DNA from: Flavobacterium sp. KACC 22763
GTDB taxonomy: Bacteria > Bacteroidota > Bacteroidia > Flavobacteriales > Flavobacteriaceae
DNA length: 64,000 nucleotides
Assembly: GCF_028736155.1 (NCBI RefSeq)
Contig: NZ_CP117879.1
Span: forward strand, 992,001-1,056,000
Direction of reading: 5' to 3'
Of the stretch, positions 1 to 9,045 are shown one piece after another. Position 1 is the stretch's first letter, and the number at the start of each line of letters is the position of its first letter. The translations under genes were made by a program, and so were the position numbers. The notes beneath the pieces are model-generated. The model searched no databases, was not told the DNA's origin, and worked only from the letters and a program-made list of their open reading frames with translations.

Positions 1-975
1 TGGGGAAGTTCGATTGCATTGGCAGTTATGGCTTCAATACCTAAATTATTTGATGCCGATTCTACACCTGGAGATCTTATTATAAATTCTTCAATTACAC
101 TCCTGTTTTCCCTTTTTATATGGTATTACAACATTTACAGTTTGCCAAAATTTTCTGCAAATCATGCCAATAAAAGTCTCTTTAATTGGAAGCTTTTACT
201 GAGTGTTATTCTAGGGATTGTGCTGATGGTGATTCTGGTAATTGCACATCAGGAACTGTTTCAGGTTTCAAAAATGGATGCGCCAATCATGTTTGAACTT
301 CGAGGAGTTTTAATCAACTTGATTGTATATATGTTTTTGCATTTGCTTTTTCAAAACTATCAGACACAGCAAATGGGAGTTGAGCTGGAACGTACCAAAG
401 CTGTAAATTTAGGCGCTCAATACGAATTATTAAAACAGCAGGTAAATCCGCATTTTTTGTTTAATAGTTTGAATACGCTGAAATCTATGGTTGATATCCA
501 AGATCCGCAGAGTTCAGATTTTATATTGAAATTATCCGATTTTTATCGTTTTACGCTTGAAAGTCGAAAAATGGATTTGATTCCGCTAAGCGAAGAACTT
601 CAGATTTTAGATTCGTACGTTTATCTGTTGAAAGCACGTTTTGAAGACGGATTTGTTTTAGAAAACGAAGTAAATCCAAAACAGTACGATTCGGCAATTC
701 CGCCTTTCACATTGCAATTATTGATTGAAAACTGCATCAAACATAATGTCGTTTCTTTAGACAAACCTTTAAAAATAAGACTTTATACAGAAAACGAGTT
801 TTTGGTAGTTGAAAATAAAATTCAGCTCAAAAGAGGCGCGGTTTCTACAGGTGTTGGCTTAGATAACATCAATCAGCGTTTTATGCACTTGATTCACAAA
901 GAAATTGAAATTGACAAAGACGAAACTACCTTTAAAGTAAAAATACCACTTAATTATGACTATCATAATAATTGA
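1..975 (+). CDS. LytS-type sensor histidine kinase, 5' end outside window
   Basis: Membrane sensor kinase that should phosphorylate the LytTR regulator encoded next. The reading frame is open right to base 1 with no upstream stop, so the gene begins before the window; the TTG at 19 is not a convincing start. Two or three hydrophobic segments are followed by a coiled linker and a His_kinase (PF06580) domain: the motif QVNPHFLFNSLN puts the predicted phospho-His at residue 145 counted from position 19. An ATPase N-box (PPFTLQLLIENCIKHN) and a G-box (STGVGLDNI) follow. The stop overlaps the regulator start by 20 bases, which means translational coupling. The signal sensed is unknown; the N-terminal membrane part belongs to no sensor domain I recognise. 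Confidence 0.92.
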   Translation, partial: WGSSIALAVMASIPKLFDADSTPGDLIINSSITLLFSLFIWYYNIYSLPKFSANHANKSLFNWKLLLSVILGIVLMVILVIAHQELFQVSKMDAPIMFELRGVLINLIVYMFLHLLFQNYQTQQMGVELERTKAVNLGAQYELLKQQVNPHFLFNSLNTLKSMVDIQDPQSSDFILKLSDFYRFTLESRKMDLIPLSEELQILDSYVYLLKARFEDGFVLENEVNPKQYDSAIPPFTLQLLIENCIKHNVVSLDKPLKIRLYTENEFLVVENKIQLKRGAVSTGVGLDNINQRFMHLIHKEIEIDKDETTFKVKIPLNYDYHNN

Positions 976-1723
976 AGATGAAGTAAAAACAGCCAAAGCA
1001 CTTGGTCAGCTAATTCTGAGCATCAGACCCGATGTTCAGATTTTGTCGTATATACAAAGCATTGATGGCGCAGTAGATTATCTTTTAGAAAATGATCAGC
1101 CAGATCTTATTTTTATGGATATTCAGCTGGCAGACGGTCAGTGTTTTGAGATTTTTAAGAATGTTGAGGTTTTATCGCCTGTTATTTTCTGTACCGCTTT
1201 TGATGATTATGCGATTGAAGCTTTTAAGTCAAACGGAATTGATTATGTGCTGAAACCTTTTTCGAGAGATAGCATTTCGCAAGCTTTGAAGAAAGCTGGA
1301 GAACTGAAAAACTTCTTTCAGAGAAATAAAAAAGCGATGCCCGATTTTGATTATTTGCTTACGCGAAATGGAGAAAACAAAGGAAAAAGCAGTTTTTTAG
1401 TTTTCAAAAACAACAAATATCAAACGGTTTTAACGGAGAATATTGCATTTTTTTTCATTAAAAACGAAACGCCAACAATTATGACTTTAGATAAAAACGA
1501 ATATCCGCTAACACAGTCGTTAGATGAAATTCATAAACTTTTATCGCCAATTCAGTTCTTTAGAATCAATAGACAATATTTGGTTAATTTTTCTTCAATT
1601 AGAGAAGCAGAACATTATTTTTCCCGCAAGATAATTGTAAAACTAAGTGTTCCAACAGAAGAAAAATTATTGGTTGGAAAAGAGAAAGCAACCGCATTTT
1701 TAAGCTGGTTAGAAAATAGATAA
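956..1723 (+). CDS. LytTR-family response regulator
   Basis: DNA-binding response regulator, partner of the overlapping kinase. Residues 1-115 form a receiver domain with the acidic pocket (E7, D8), phospho-acceptor D55 in LIFMDIQLADG, and the conserved K100 in VLKPF. Residues about 145-255 form a LytTR DNA-binding domain (RNGENKGKSSFLVFKN to FFRINRQYLVNF). At 255 residues it has the normal length for the family. LytTR proteins usually bind pairs of direct repeats upstream of their targets; I could not identify such repeats here. It ends before a bidirectional terminator. The paralogous pair at 5462-7317 has the same architecture but is not closely identical in sequence. Confidence 0.93.
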   Translation: MTIIIIEDEVKTAKALGQLILSIRPDVQILSYIQSIDGAVDYLLENDQPDLIFMDIQLADGQCFEIFKNVEVLSPVIFCTAFDDYAIEAFKSNGIDYVLKPFSRDSISQALKKAGELKNFFQRNKKAMPDFDYLLTRNGENKGKSSFLVFKNNKYQTVLTENIAFFFIKNETPTIMTLDKNEYPLTQSLDEIHKLLSPIQFFRINRQYLVNFSSIREAEHYFSRKIIVKLSVPTEEKLLVGKEKATAFLSWLENR

Positions 1724-1767
1724 CCAATTAATTCATGGTTGATTTGGATAAATTAATTGGCTTGATT

Positions 1768-1848
1768 TTATAATCCAGGAAACATAAAACAGCTTATAAA
1801 GAACAAAGCTGAAAGTATAAAACAGAGAATTAGGATAATCTTTTTCAT
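1768..1848 (-). CDS. possible 26-residue membrane or lipoprotein-like peptide
   Basis: A short open frame starting ATG AAA AAG codes for a hydrophobic peptide that begins MKKIILILCF, contains FISC (a lipobox-like site) and ends FPGL. An AAATCAAA stretch precedes the start. It lies just beyond the hairpin terminator at 1878-1912, so it would need its own promoter, and none is evident. It may be a real small entericidin-like peptide or chance coding in AT-rich DNA; nothing but its composition supports it. Confidence 0.22.
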   Translation of the reverse strand: MKKIILILCFILSALFFISCFMFPGL

Positions 1849-1877
1849 TTTGATTTGTATTAATAATAAAAAATAGT

Positions 1878-1912
1878 AAAATGCCTAATATTCAATTATT
1901 AGGCATTTTTAT
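1878..1912. terminator. bidirectional hairpin terminator
   Basis: AATGCCTAAT and ATTAGGCATT form a perfect stem around a short loop, with A-rich sequence on one side and TTTTTATTTT on the other. It separates the LytTR gene from the convergent DoxX-like gene and can serve both strands. Confidence 0.8.
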
Positions 1913-1929
1913 TTTAATGTAATTTTGTT

Positions 1930-2325
1930 TTAATTGATTTCTGAAGGAACATAAGTTGCCGTATACAGTTTTCTATACATTGCATAAGTCACACTTACCA
2001 TTACAAAAGCAATGACAGCATCGGTTGCAGCACCGAAACCTAAAACGGCAATTTTTGAAAAGAAAGCAAAGATGATATCGAAAAATACGCCTGCGAAAAC
2101 CCATTCTTTCAATCGTAATAATTTGTTCGGAATTAAAAGCGTAATGACACCGGCTACTTTAAAAACACCAAGGATATAAATAAAATGTGCTGGATAACCC
2201 AATTGTTGTGTAATTCCCCAAACTAATGGATTGTTTGTAAGTTCAAAGAAACCGCTTGCGCCAAACCATAAAGAAGTTAATACTGCGCCTGTCCAATAGA
2301 TAATTTTTGTTGTTTTTGAGTTCAT
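1930..2325 (-). CDS. DoxX-like family membrane protein
   Basis: Small integral membrane protein of 131 residues with four predicted transmembrane helices (about 8-27, 45-64, 73-92 and 98-117). The GASGFFELTNNP stretch and a Leu/Gly-rich second helix fit the DoxX-like family (PF13564), in which proteins of 120-140 residues are typical. Biochemical function in this family is poorly known. The gene is monocistronic, facing the LytTR gene across a shared terminator, and its start is followed upstream by a repeat-rich stretch. A more canonical DoxX protein is encoded at 19264-19698. Confidence 0.75.
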   Translation of the reverse strand: MNSKTTKIIYWTGAVLTSLWFGASGFFELTNNPLVWGITQQLGYPAHFIYILGVFKVAGVITLLIPNKLLRLKEWVFAGVFFDIIFAFFSKIAVLGFGAATDAVIAFVMVSVTYAMYRKLYTATYVPSEIN

Positions 2326-2448
2326 GATTTTGATATTTAAAGTTATTTAACGGTACAAATGTGCGTTGAAAGCCTTAAAAACGAAATCGGAATCTTGGTG
2401 AAACGGACAAACTTTGGGATGAAATGGACAGAGAGCGAGTTGGTGTTT

Positions 2449-2792
2449 TTTACCGCAAAGTGCGCTAAGGGTTTTTATATAAATGCTGGAGATTTTAAGT
2501 TCGCGAAGGTCTTACTAGCGGTTATGCTTGTGTTTAAACTTAATCTCGCAAAGTTTTTTTGCCTCTCGCAGATTGAGCAGATTATATTTTTAATATGAAA
2601 AAAATCAGCTGAATCTGCCAAATCTGCGAGAGACGAATCCTTTTAATTTTATTAATCTGTGGCTTTAAAAGTATAATCCTTAGCGACTTTGCGAGCAATT
2701 TAAACCAGCTTTATACAGACAGCTTTGCGACCTTTGCGTTTTTATAAATCCCAAAGAGTAAAAATCCTTGCGTGCTTCGCGGTTAAATCACA
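2449..2792. repeat. nested imperfect inverted repeat, intergenic
   Basis: No convincing gene lies between 2326 and 2954. The stretch holds nested inverted repeats. The inner arms at 2563-2583 and 2612-2632 are 21 bases with two mismatches (CTCTCGCAGATT type). Outer arms at 2454-2469 and 2679-2693 carry CGCAAAGT and CTAAG motifs with one indel. The edges carry ACCGCAAAG and CTTCGCGGTTAAA. Related CTCTCGCAGATT fragments recur near 36485 and 62150. I infer a dispersed non-coding repeat family of this genome. Confidence 0.65.
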
Positions 2793-2954
2793 ACTGCATT
2801 TTATCGTTTTTAAAGTAAGAAACAAAAAAGGAAAGCCTGTTTTTTCAGGAATGATATTTTACGGTTGGGGAGTAAAAAATGATTATTCAGTGATATAAAA
2901 ATGGTTTAAAGCATTTAAATGAGCAATTTTGCAAGAAAGCTTAATTACTATTTT

Positions 2955-3788
2955 ATGATTTCACCTCTTACTATAATCGCCGCGACTAATTTTTCTGATA
3001 TTGCAAATAATGCCGTTGCTTATGCAGCAGGGCTTGCAAGAGCTACTGGCGCAAAATTGGTTTTATTTAATTCGTTTTCTCTGAGTGTGCACAGCGCAAA
3101 CTCGCATATAACTGCAGACGCAATGCAAAAGCAGATTGATAGAGCAATAGCTAAGCTGGAAAATTTAGCAAAGGAGACGGGCGATTTGTTTAGAATTGAA
3201 ACTGCAGCAATCTGTACCTATTCTTTTTTAGAAGACGAACTTCCAAAAATTATTAAAGAAACAAATGCAGATGTTGTGGTAATGGGAATGGCGGAGCGTT
3301 CTTTTGAGCAAGAATTATTAGGAAATTCAACGACCACGGCGATTAAAAATTTGCAGATTCCAGTTTTGGCCGTGCCTCAAAACGCACGTTTCCTTAATAT
3401 AAGAAAGGTTTTGTATGCTTGCGATAGTTTGAGTTTTTCAGCTATTAAAAAATTTAGCTGGATAAAAAATGCTTTAGGAGATTTTGAAGCCGAAATTGAA
3501 TTTTTTACCGTAGACGACAAGTTGGATGATTTGAAAGAAGAACAGCATAGAATTTTGATGAATTCGAATCTCGAAAAAGAATTTGAAGACGTTAAATATC
3601 TTTATAAAACGGTAAGATCGAATGCTGTTATTAACGAAATCAGGAAAGAAATTAAGAATTACAAGGCTGATTTGCTGATTATGGTGCCTCAAAAATACGG
3701 TTTTTGGGATTCTTTGGTTCACAGAAGTAAAACTAGGGTTCTGGCAGCAGGACTTGAGATCCCATTATTGTCGTTTCCGAATTATTAA
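2955..3788 (+). CDS. universal stress protein, tandem UspA domains
   Basis: Cytoplasmic nucleotide-binding stress protein of 277 residues, long enough for two UspA folds. The first half begins ISPLTIIAATNFSDIANNAV and contains the strand ADVVVMGMAE followed by the ATP-loop-like stretch LLGNSTTTAI. The second half is more divergent and ends ADLLIMVPQKYGFW...HRSKTRVLA. I chose the ATG at 2955 because the Usp fold begins there and because CAATTTTG at 2924-2931, a near match to the -7 box TAnnTTTG, would leave the alternative ATG at 2919 upstream of the transcript. The start at 2919 would add 12 residues. Usp proteins respond to starvation or anaerobiosis in other bacteria; the role here is inferred. 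Confidence 0.85.
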   Translation: MISPLTIIAATNFSDIANNAVAYAAGLARATGAKLVLFNSFSLSVHSANSHITADAMQKQIDRAIAKLENLAKETGDLFRIETAAICTYSFLEDELPKIIKETNADVVVMGMAERSFEQELLGNSTTTAIKNLQIPVLAVPQNARFLNIRKVLYACDSLSFSAIKKFSWIKNALGDFEAEIEFFTVDDKLDDLKEEQHRILMNSNLEKEFEDVKYLYKTVRSNAVINEIRKEIKNYKADLLIMVPQKYGFWDSLVHRSKTRVLAAGLEIPLLSFPNY

Positions 3789-4379
3789 AGATTGATTTGA
3801 TTTAAAAATAATGATATAAAAATTAAGAGGTTTTTTTGAAGAAATAGTATCAAAATAAAATTTAACAGATTTTTTTTGATTTTAGGGATTCTATAATTTT
3901 TGGAGCTAGTTGCAGAATTTCAAAATTATATCTTAACATTTCGGGCAGTTTTGTTAATTATTCTTAATTGTCTGCTGGTTTCAGATATTTTTAAATTAAT
4001 TTTGTGGCACTCTAAAAACTTAATGCAGATAGGTTTTTTTATCAGTATGGCAACAGCTATAATTGAGAATTATCTACAAACTGAAATAGCATTATATGAT
4101 TTTAAAAATAAGATAAATTAAAGATTTTATTCCACGTAATACCGAGAGAACACTTGGTGTAGATTTTTAATTTATTTTAGTTGGATTTTATATAATGTTT
4201 TTAGCTTGTTCAGGTTTAAGAAAACAATATTTCTCATAAAAAAGTATTGTCAGCAGATTTAATCGGCTTTTAAGGAATACATTATGTTTCCTGCATAGTT
4301 CTAAATGAACTGTGAAAAGAAGAGAAAAGTAGTAAGCATTGGGTTCTAAGAGTACAAAGCTTAAAAAAAATAAAAAACA
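3789..4379. other. AT-rich intergenic region, no gene recognised
   Basis: About 590 bases between the Usp gene and fabH. A frame of about 73 codons beginning with TTG at 3900 has no ribosome-binding context or recognisable motif, and I do not accept it. TAATTTTG at 3997-4004 matches the -7 consensus but lacks a matching -33 element. Confidence 0.5.
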
Positions 4380-5426
4380 ATGAGCGCAGTTATTACAGCA
4401 ATAGGTGGTTTCGTGCCATCATCAATTTTGACCAATAAAAAGATTTCAGAAACAGTTGATACATCGGAGGAATGGATCATTAAAAGAACTGGAATTAGAG
4501 AACGTAGAATCGCAGACGACGACACGGCAACATCTGATCTTGCCGCAGCAGCGATTGAAAATCTTTTAGAAAATTATAAGGTAGATCGCAATGAAATCGA
4601 GGCTTTGCTTGTGGCAACAGCCACTCCAGATCACATTTTAGCACCAACCGCAAGTATTGTTTGCGATAAAAGCGGACTTACAAATGCTTTTGGAATTGAC
4701 ATGAATGCAGCTTGCAGCGGATTTTTGTATGCACTAGAAATGGGAGCAAACATGATCGAAAGCGGTCGCTACAAAAAATTAATCATCGTTGGAGCAGATA
4801 AAATGAGTTCTATCGTAGATTATGAAGACCGTAATACTTGTATTCTTTTCGGAGATGGAGCTGGAGCAGTTTTATTAGAAAAAACTGAATCTGATGCAGG
4901 TTTAATGAAAACGATTTTGAAAACAGACGGAAGTGGAGTTTCTTCTTTGGCTGTGCCAGCTGGAGGTTCTAGAAATCCAACTTCTATGCAGAGTCTTTTA
5001 CACAGAACGCACTATTTAAAACAAGACGGTGCTTTTGTATTTAAAAGAGCCGTTGCTGCAATGAGCCAGGTTTCACAAGACGCTTTGGCAAAAAACGAAT
5101 TAGAATCAGACCAAATTGACTGGGTAGTTCCACATCAGGCTAATTTAAGAATTATCACTGCTGTAGGCGAAAGTTTAGGTATTGATTTTGAAAAAGTAAA
5201 AGTAAATATTGACCGTTACGGAAATACGACATCTGCAACAGTTCCGTTGTGTTTGTGGGATTTCAAAGACGATTTTAAAGAAGGACAAAATGTATTGATC
5301 ACTACTTTTGGAGCAGGATTTTCTTGGGGTGCAACGTGCTTAAAATGGGGCGTTATGCGTGAGAAAAATCCAGTTGCTACTATAAAAGCAGGCAAAAAAG
5401 AAGAAGGCGTTCTAGTAGAACACTAA
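4380..5426 (+). CDS. fabH: 3-oxoacyl-ACP synthase III (KAS III)
   Basis: Catalyses the first condensation of fatty-acid synthesis, acyl-CoA plus malonyl-ACP to 3-oxoacyl-ACP. The triad is complete: C112 in NAACSGF, H252 in VPHQANLRI and N282 in DRYGNTTSATVP. Length (348) is slightly above the usual 315-335 because of a C-terminal tail (about residues 330-348) rich in Lys and Glu. The gene is not beside plsX and rpmF, the common fabH setting, so this may be a second, specialised copy. It is followed 35 bases later by a LytS kinase and LytTR gene and may share their transcript. Confidence 0.93.
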   Translation: MSAVITAIGGFVPSSILTNKKISETVDTSEEWIIKRTGIRERRIADDDTATSDLAAAAIENLLENYKVDRNEIEALLVATATPDHILAPTASIVCDKSGLTNAFGIDMNAACSGFLYALEMGANMIESGRYKKLIIVGADKMSSIVDYEDRNTCILFGDGAGAVLLEKTESDAGLMKTILKTDGSGVSSLAVPAGGSRNPTSMQSLLHRTHYLKQDGAFVFKRAVAAMSQVSQDALAKNELESDQIDWVVPHQANLRIITAVGESLGIDFEKVKVNIDRYGNTTSATVPLCLWDFKDDFKEGQNVLITTFGAGFSWGATCLKWGVMREKNPVATIKAGKKEEGVLVEH

Positions 5427-5461
5427 GATAGGATTTTTCAATTTTACAGTTGAGGGAATAA

Positions 5462-6556
5462 ATGGGTAGAAGAAACCAAAATAAAAAATCAGGCAAGAAT
5501 TTTTTCTATAAATACTACAGGGTTATAGTAATTCCAGCCGTTTTTCTGGTTTATCTTTCATCGTATTATTTTCTAAATCCGTATAGAAATTTTGAAGAAG
5601 AAGGTTTGCTCGACTTAGATCAGACCTTCGATATCTTCATTATTTTGCTTTATTGCGCCATACTTACAGAGCTGACTTTGTTTGTTGGCCGAAAATTAAA
5701 CTATTATATAAGTTGGGAACAAAATCCAGCTTTTAGGGCCATTGCCCAATTTATCTGCTTAATTGCTGGAAATATTCTTCTTAATTACTTTTTTTCCTGG
5801 CTTTGGGATTATTTATATCCATGTACAGCTCTAGAAGTAAATGATTTGGTTACCATTTGGCAGTCTAAAATTATGGCAGCCATTATTTCATTATTCATAA
5901 GTGCTATTCATACCGGAATATTTCTGTTAAACAGATGGCGTTTGAATGCTATTGAAACCGCTGAATTAAAAGTCAAAGCATCGGAATTGCAAGAAGCAGT
6001 AACGCGTTCTAAGTTAGAATCTTTAAAAATGCAATTAGATCCGCATTTTGTATTCAATAATTTCAGCACTTTGACTGAATTGATTTATGAAGATCAGAAA
6101 GAAGCGGCTTCTTTTTTAGAAAATATAACGAGAGTATATCGTTATATGATTTCAAATTCAAATAAAGATACCATTACAGTAAAAGAGGAAATTGAATTCC
6201 TAAATGCTTATTTTTATTTATTAAAGAAAAGGCTAGGCGATAAAATCGCTTTAAAAATTGAAGTGGATTCTTCCTCTTTAGCGCTTCATTTACCGCCTCT
6301 GACTTTGCAGTTATTGGTAGAAAATGCTGTGAAACACAATATGGCAACGTTAGCTAATCCGCTTACTATCACTGTTTTTTCTGATTCTGATGATATTATT
6401 GTTCGAAATAATCTGCAGAGAACCGCTGGAAAAACTTTGGTTTCAACAGGAATAGGAAATAAAAACATCAAATTTCGTTATAAAATTTTATCTGAAAGAA
6501 TGCCTATTTTCAGTGAATCAAACGGTTATTATGACGTGCGCCTGCCATTAATTTAA
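5462..6556 (+). CDS. LytS-type sensor histidine kinase
   Basis: Membrane kinase of 364 residues. A basic N-terminus is followed by four hydrophobic segments (about 21-38, 56-74, 95-113, 136-156) and a coiled linker. The His_kinase domain has QLDPHFVFNNFSTL with predicted phospho-H195. The ATPase domain has the N-box PPLTLQLLVENAVKHN (about 278-293) and the G-box STGIGNKNI. It lies 35 bases after fabH and 5 bases before its regulator, so the kinase and regulator are certainly co-transcribed. The four-helix input domain belongs to no named sensor family I recognise. The first kinase in the window is a paralogue with a different input region. Confidence 0.93.
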   Translation: MGRRNQNKKSGKNFFYKYYRVIVIPAVFLVYLSSYYFLNPYRNFEEEGLLDLDQTFDIFIILLYCAILTELTLFVGRKLNYYISWEQNPAFRAIAQFICLIAGNILLNYFFSWLWDYLYPCTALEVNDLVTIWQSKIMAAIISLFISAIHTGIFLLNRWRLNAIETAELKVKASELQEAVTRSKLESLKMQLDPHFVFNNFSTLTELIYEDQKEAASFLENITRVYRYMISNSNKDTITVKEEIEFLNAYFYLLKKRLGDKIALKIEVDSSSLALHLPPLTLQLLVENAVKHNMATLANPLTITVFSDSDDIIVRNNLQRTAGKTLVSTGIGNKNIKFRYKILSERMPIFSESNGYYDVRLPLI

Positions 6557-6561
6557 GAGTT

Positions 6562-7317
6562 ATGAAAATTTTAATTGTAGAAGATGAAAGTATTAACGCC
6601 AGCCGATTAAAAAGGCTGTTGGAAGAATTGGAGCCCAATTGTGAGATTCTAGGTATTATTGATACCGTTGTAGATACTGTTGCCTGGCTCAATTCAAATC
6701 CAACTCCCGATTTAATTACGATGGATATTCGTTTAGCCGACGGACTGAGTTTTGCCATTTTTGATGAAATTAATATCACTTGTCCAGTCATTTTTACTAC
6801 AGCATATGACGAATATGCAATTCGTGCTTTTAAGGTAAACAGCATCGATTATTTGATGAAACCTATCGAAAAGACGGAATTGGAGTTTGCATTAACAAAA
6901 TTCAAATCTTTAAATAAAAACGAATCCAACGTAACCAATATCGCTGGAATTCTAAAAGAACTGATTGAAAAACCAGTTTTCAGAATGCGCTTTTTAGTAA
7001 CCTATCGTGACGGTTATAAAAGCGTAGACGTTTCCGATATTGATTTCATCTATTCTGAATTTAAAACCAGCAATTTATTTCTAAAGTCTGGTGTTGTTAT
7101 CTCTATTCCGCAAACCATGGAAGAACTGGAGCAGGAATTAGATCCGAATCTCTTTTTTCGTGCCAATCGCCAGTTTTTCATTCGTGCAGAAAGCATTAAA
7201 TCTATTGCGAACTACTTCAACGCAAAACTTAAAATCCAACTTAAACTAGATCCTGAACGCGAGGTAATCATTAGTCGTGAAAAAACGCCTTTCTTTAAGC
7301 AGTGGATGGATAGGTAA
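6562..7317 (+). CDS. LytTR-family response regulator
   Basis: 251 residues. The receiver domain (1-115) carries the acidic pair E7/D8, phospho-acceptor D55 in LITMDIRLADG and K100 in YLMKPI. The LytTR DNA-binding domain occupies about 145-250 (RMRFLVTYRDGYKSV to FFRANRQFFIRAESI). It is the cognate partner of the kinase 5 bases upstream. The RND efflux operon begins about 550 bases downstream, but a large palindromic repeat separates them, so control of the pump by this pair is only a guess from position. Confidence 0.93.
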   Translation: MKILIVEDESINASRLKRLLEELEPNCEILGIIDTVVDTVAWLNSNPTPDLITMDIRLADGLSFAIFDEINITCPVIFTTAYDEYAIRAFKVNSIDYLMKPIEKTELEFALTKFKSLNKNESNVTNIAGILKELIEKPVFRMRFLVTYRDGYKSVDVSDIDFIYSEFKTSNLFLKSGVVISIPQTMEELEQELDPNLFFRANRQFFIRAESIKSIANYFNAKLKIQLKLDPEREVIISREKTPFFKQWMDR

Positions 7318-7323
7318 GAAAGT

Positions 7324-7760
7324 TGCTAAGGTTCTGAGATGCTAAGATGCTAAGCTTTTTTTTTGCCACGAAGGCGCTAAGACGCGAAGGTTTTTTGCCA
7401 CGACCCGAGCGATAGCGAATAGGCGAAGCAATTCACTAATTTTCGCTAATTTTCTTTTTGAAGTTATGATGTTTTACTCTCATTTTTGCCATTTCGACGA
7501 AGGAGAAATCTCCACAAGTAGCTCCACAATCTATAGCCAATCTTTGTAGAGTTTCTCGCGAAGATTTCTCCTTCGTCGAAATGACAAACTATGTGTTTTG
7601 CCATTCTTACTTATAAAAATTCGAGAAATTATATTCGCATTATTTATAGAACAATTTTAATTAGAGAAAATTCGTGAATTGCTTCGCCTATTCGCTATCG
7701 CTCGGGTCGTGGCAAAATAAAAAACTTAGAACCTTAGCATCTTAGCCACTTAGCACCTCA
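7324..7760. repeat. large nested palindromic repeat
   Basis: The 555-base gap before the RND operon is almost filled by three nested inverted repeats. The middle arms, 7393-7436 and 7674-7717, are 44 bases and identical when inverted, extending to about 59 with two mismatches. The inner arms, 7491-7511 and 7562-7582, are a perfect 21-base pair around a 50-base loop. The outer edges carry arrays of GCTAAG-type heptamers on the left and their complements on the right. No open frame fits. A transcript through it would fold into one long cruciform or hairpin. Confidence 0.85.
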
Positions 7761-7872
7761 AAAAGAATCATCCGTTTCAGTATCAAAATATGTCGTTTGG
7801 GTAAATTTCTTCCTTAAAAAAGCGGTTTTACGCTGTTATTTTGCTGCCAAATTTGAGGTAATTCATTTAAAA

Positions 7873-9018
7873 ATGAAAAGTAAAATGACAAAACAGTTTT
7901 TTAAAAATAATAAAGCAATTGGCAGGATTGCAATTTTATTGATAACCATTTCTCTTGCATCATGCGGAAAAAGCGGAGATGCACAAATGGCTCCTCCAAA
8001 GCCAGAAGTAGACTTTCTTCAGACCAATTCGGCTACGGGAGAAGTAGAAAAGAAATATCCAGGAACAGTCGAAGGTACTGTAAACGTCGATATAAAAGCG
8101 CAAGTATCAGGCTATTTGGAAGCCATTTATGTAAAAGAAGGAGACTATGTTACCAAAGGACAATCTCTTTTTAAAATAAAAGGCGATGTTTACGCAGAAC
8201 AAGTAAACAACAGCCGTGCAGCTTACAAAAGCGCTTTGGCTAATCAAGCGAATGCGAAATTGGAAGTAGAGAAAATCAAACCTTTAGTTGAAGGAAAAGT
8301 TTTCTCAGACATGCAGTTAAAAACCGCGCAAGCCAATTACGAAGCCGCAACAGCACAAGTAGCACAGGCTAAAGCCGCTTTGGGATCATCTCAGTTAAAT
8401 GCCGATTTCTCTTTGATTAAAGCTCCTGTAAGCGGCTATATTAGCCGTATTCCAAACCGAATTGGAAATTTGGTTACGCCAGCTGACGCCGTTCCCTTAA
8501 CTACACTTTCGGAGATAAATAGCGTATTTGTATATTTTTCTTTGACAGAAGCAGACTATTTGGCTTTTTCAAAAGATGCTAAAAACAATCAGACCGTAAG
8601 TTTAATTATGGCCGATGACAGTGAGTACGATCAAAAAGGAAAACTGGAAGTTGCCAGCGGAAACATTGATCGTGCAACAGGAACAATCGCTTTAAAAGCC
8701 ATCTTCCCAAATCCGAAGAAAGTACTGCGTTCAGGTGGTTCGGCAAGAATTGTCTTGAACAAAAGTTTGTCATCTGTAATTACAGTTCCAATGGCAAGTG
8801 TAAAAGATATTCAGGATAAATTTTTTGTTTTTGTTTTAAAAGAAGGCAATAAAGTAGCCATGGTTCCAATTGAAATCGCTGGAAGTTCCGGATCAGATTA
8901 TTTCGTAAAATCTGGATTGAAATCTGGAGATAAAGTAGCGCTGAATAATATCGACATGCTTTACGATAAAATGGAAGTCGTTCCAAAAAACGCCACTGCA
9001 AATACAAGCAGTAAATAA
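7873..9018 (+). CDS. RND efflux periplasmic adaptor (AcrA/MexA-like) lipoprotein
   Basis: Membrane-fusion subunit linking the inner-membrane pump to the outer-membrane channel. A lipoprotein signal peptide ends at the lipobox ISLASC (C31). The mature protein shows the barrel-sandwich half-motif GYLEAIYVKEGDYVTKGQSLF, an alpha-hairpin rich in Ala/Gln (about 115-165), the second half-motif ADFSLIKAPVSGYISRIPNRIGNLV, and a beta-barrel and membrane-proximal domain. 381 residues is typical. A second in-frame ATG (7885) preceded by GTAAA is an alternative start. It is first of three co-directional genes (28 and 2 bases apart), a complete tripartite pump. Drug specificity cannot be read from sequence. 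Confidence 0.95.
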   Translation: MKSKMTKQFFKNNKAIGRIAILLITISLASCGKSGDAQMAPPKPEVDFLQTNSATGEVEKKYPGTVEGTVNVDIKAQVSGYLEAIYVKEGDYVTKGQSLFKIKGDVYAEQVNNSRAAYKSALANQANAKLEVEKIKPLVEGKVFSDMQLKTAQANYEAATAQVAQAKAALGSSQLNADFSLIKAPVSGYISRIPNRIGNLVTPADAVPLTTLSEINSVFVYFSLTEADYLAFSKDAKNNQTVSLIMADDSEYDQKGKLEVASGNIDRATGTIALKAIFPNPKKVLRSGGSARIVLNKSLSSVITVPMASVKDIQDKFFVFVLKEGNKVAMVPIEIAGSSGSDYFVKSGLKSGDKVALNNIDMLYDKMEVVPKNATANTSSK

Positions 9019-9045
9019 TTTTTCATTCAATAAAATAACATTTCC

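Noticed and set aside
2359..2598. Open frame of 79 codons upstream of the Usp gene
   Set aside because: It runs through the inner and outer arms of the nested inverted repeat, has poor amino-acid composition and no homologous motif. The repeat explains the absence of stops.
3900..4121. TTG-initiated hydrophobic frame before fabH
   Set aside because: No start context, no motif; AT-rich sequence readily gives such Ile/Leu/Phe-rich frames.
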